From the NCBI GenBank assembly GCA_900553205.1, contig USCK01000090.1:1-7372 (forward strand): a stretch of DNA of 7,372 nucleotides, given 5' to 3'. The notes beneath the pieces are model-generated. The model ran no database searches, was not told where the DNA came from, and saw only the letters and a program-made list of their open reading frames with translations. Made by a program: the position numbers and the translations under genes. The stretch is from an uncultured bacterium (GTDB lineage: Bacteria; Cyanobacteriota; Vampirovibrionia; Gastranaerophilales; Gastranaerophilaceae). Below, one piece after another: positions 6,292-7,372 of this stretch; the stretch's first letter is position 1, and each line of letters opens with the position of its first letter.

Positions 6292-7372
6292 TTCTTGTTT
6301 TTCTAATTTTGAAACAAAATTAAAAATCACAGGCTGAGCAACTGATATTATTGCTTTTGAGTTCTGCGATAGCAACTGCCCTTTAATATTTTGTTGATTA
6401 ATATCACCATTAAGTTCTACCAATGCAGGGAATACATTATCCAATTCTTTTATTTTCATCAACCCGTTTGGATTAACAAAACCATGTCCTTTGAAAGAAA
6501 ATGACATTTTATCTTGTTCGTTATAATTAAGAACATTTCCTAACATTTCTATCTTTGTATCACCTGAATACACACTAAAATTATTAACAGTAATATCAGA
6601 TTCTGTTAAATTAGCTTTTAATGTAGGAATTGTTACTGCATTTAGTTTTGGAAGATTTGTCACTAAATTTGATGCTATAAATTCCCCTGAATGCTTATCG
6701 GCAGCTCTAAACAAAAGTCTATTAGCTCTGAATTTAGCAACATCATATTTACCGTTCACATTTAATAATTCTGCTTCAACTCTCGGTACCCAATTTTTGT
6801 AAGAACCTGAAAGGTTTGCAATTACAGAAATTACACCATTATTAATTCGGCATTTATTCCAAGTAATATTGCTCAATTTAAATTTATTAACGATTAAATT
6901 CAAATTCAATTTGTTAGAAATTATATCACCTGTAACAACTACAGGAGCACCATTTACAAAAGCCTTTGTAGTTTTTATTTGTATTTTATTATCCCCAAAA
7001 TCTATATCAGAATTAATATCTGTTATTTTAACTTTGTCCATAAAGATATTTGCATTTGAGATTTTGAAGAAGCCACTGGATTTTAGACGCTTCAACGAGC
7101 CTTTAAGGGTAAAGTTTGAATACAAAGTTCCATTTATGTCTTTTATTTGGTTCAAGTCTGAAATATCAGAGAATAGTCTTGCAAAATACAACAAGTCTTT
7201 CAAATCTATCTTGTCAGATTTCACAGAAATATTAAAATTAGGATTATCTGATAAGTTCACAAAACAGTTTATTCTGATTTTGTCTATTGGGTTAGTGTAA
7301 ATCAAAGATGATACAGAAACTTTGTTCCCTAAAAGTGTGAAGTTAGCATTACTGTATGGGAGTTTTACACCA
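6289..7372 (-). CDS. AsmA/TamB-like envelope protein, 5' end beyond the window edge, ending at an in-frame TAA (360 visible residues)
   Basis: The frame is open all the way to the right edge. The earliest start-like codon with a conventional reading, a TTG at 7305, is internal: 22 further in-frame codons precede it (beginning GVKLPYSNANFTLLGNK), and the N-terminus is missing. The visible part is a run of short alternating beta strands rich in Asn, Lys and Ile. It carries family-typical repeats: 'v..l.Y.nani.llgnkvsv', DINGTLYSNFTLKGSLKRLK (residues 78-97 counted from the edge), GFFKISNANI (100-109), NGAPVVVTGDI (140-150), and NVLNYNEQDKMSFSFKGHGF (279-298; the 'G.v..y......f...g.g' pattern). 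These resemble the repeats of AsmA/TamB-like proteins, which are anchored in the inner membrane and span the periplasm. The piece ends after ...VSKLEKQE at the TAA, with no C-terminal AsmA signature; that signature is found in the same frame downstream, in 4846-6198. It is best read as the proximal part of one interrupted gene. The function of this member is not known. Confidence 0.72.
   Translation of the reverse strand, partial: GVKLPYSNANFTLLGNKVSVSSLIYTNPIDKIRINCFVNLSDNPNFNISVKSDKIDLKDLLYFARLFSDISDLNQIKDINGTLYSNFTLKGSLKRLKSSGFFKISNANIFMDKVKITDINSDIDFGDNKIQIKTTKAFVNGAPVVVTGDIISNKLNLNLIVNKFKLSNITWNKCRINNGVISVIANLSGSYKNWVPRVEAELLNVNGKYDVAKFRANRLLFRAADKHSGEFIASNLVTNLPKLNAVTIPTLKANLTESDITVNNFSVYSGDTKIEMLGNVLNYNEQDKMSFSFKGHGFVNPNGLMKIKELDNVFPALVELNGDINQQNIKGQLLSQNSKAIISVAQPVIFNFVSKLEKQE

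Noticed and set aside
6869..7300. 143-codon open frame on the plus strand
   Set aside because: It is antisense to the upstream AsmA-like piece, whose repeats are family-like. No ribosome binding site or domain supports the plus frame.

Overview
The window is AT-rich (roughly one third G+C by eye), and every gene I can support lies on the minus strand. It reads as an ordinary chromosomal segment. The large AsmA-like envelope protein points to a two-membrane (Gram-negative) cell. The very low G+C, the AsmA-like protein and the SNF2 protein with a PF12419-type middle domain (a type I recall from cyanobacteria and several other phyla) would fit a gut-type Vampirovibrionia/Gastranaerophilales (non-photosynthetic relatives of cyanobacteria). 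That assignment is inference; no rRNA or other phylogenetic marker is present.

Region by region, in transcription order (right to left): (1) 7372-4846 holds an AsmA/TamB-like protein whose start lies beyond the right edge. Its frame is interrupted once, by a TAA at 6289-6291. The same frame is then open again down to a TAA at 4846, so two consecutive annotated pieces (6289-7372 and 4846-6198) look like one gene split by a single nonsense codon. (2) A 94-base gap (4752-4845) holds a plausible sigma-70-type promoter. (3) gpmI (3222-4751) encodes cofactor-independent phosphoglycerate mutase, with every catalytic motif present. (4) A 991-residue SNF2-family ATPase (239-3214) starts 7 bases after gpmI, and its Shine-Dalgarno overlaps the gpmI stop. 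(5) After a 77-base gap, the first 53 codons of a small HxxxCxxC zinc-finger protein (anti-sigma-factor-like) run off the left edge.

The gpmI-SNF2 pair, possibly with the zinc-finger gene, looks like one transcription unit starting in the 94-base gap. There is no evident functional link between glycolysis and the DNA/RNA-polymerase remodelling ATPase beyond shared transcription and coupled translation. I find no tRNA, rRNA, CRISPR array, insertion sequence, phage gene or convincing riboswitch. I do not see an undescribed multi-gene system. The observation most worth following up is the in-frame stop in the AsmA-like gene.
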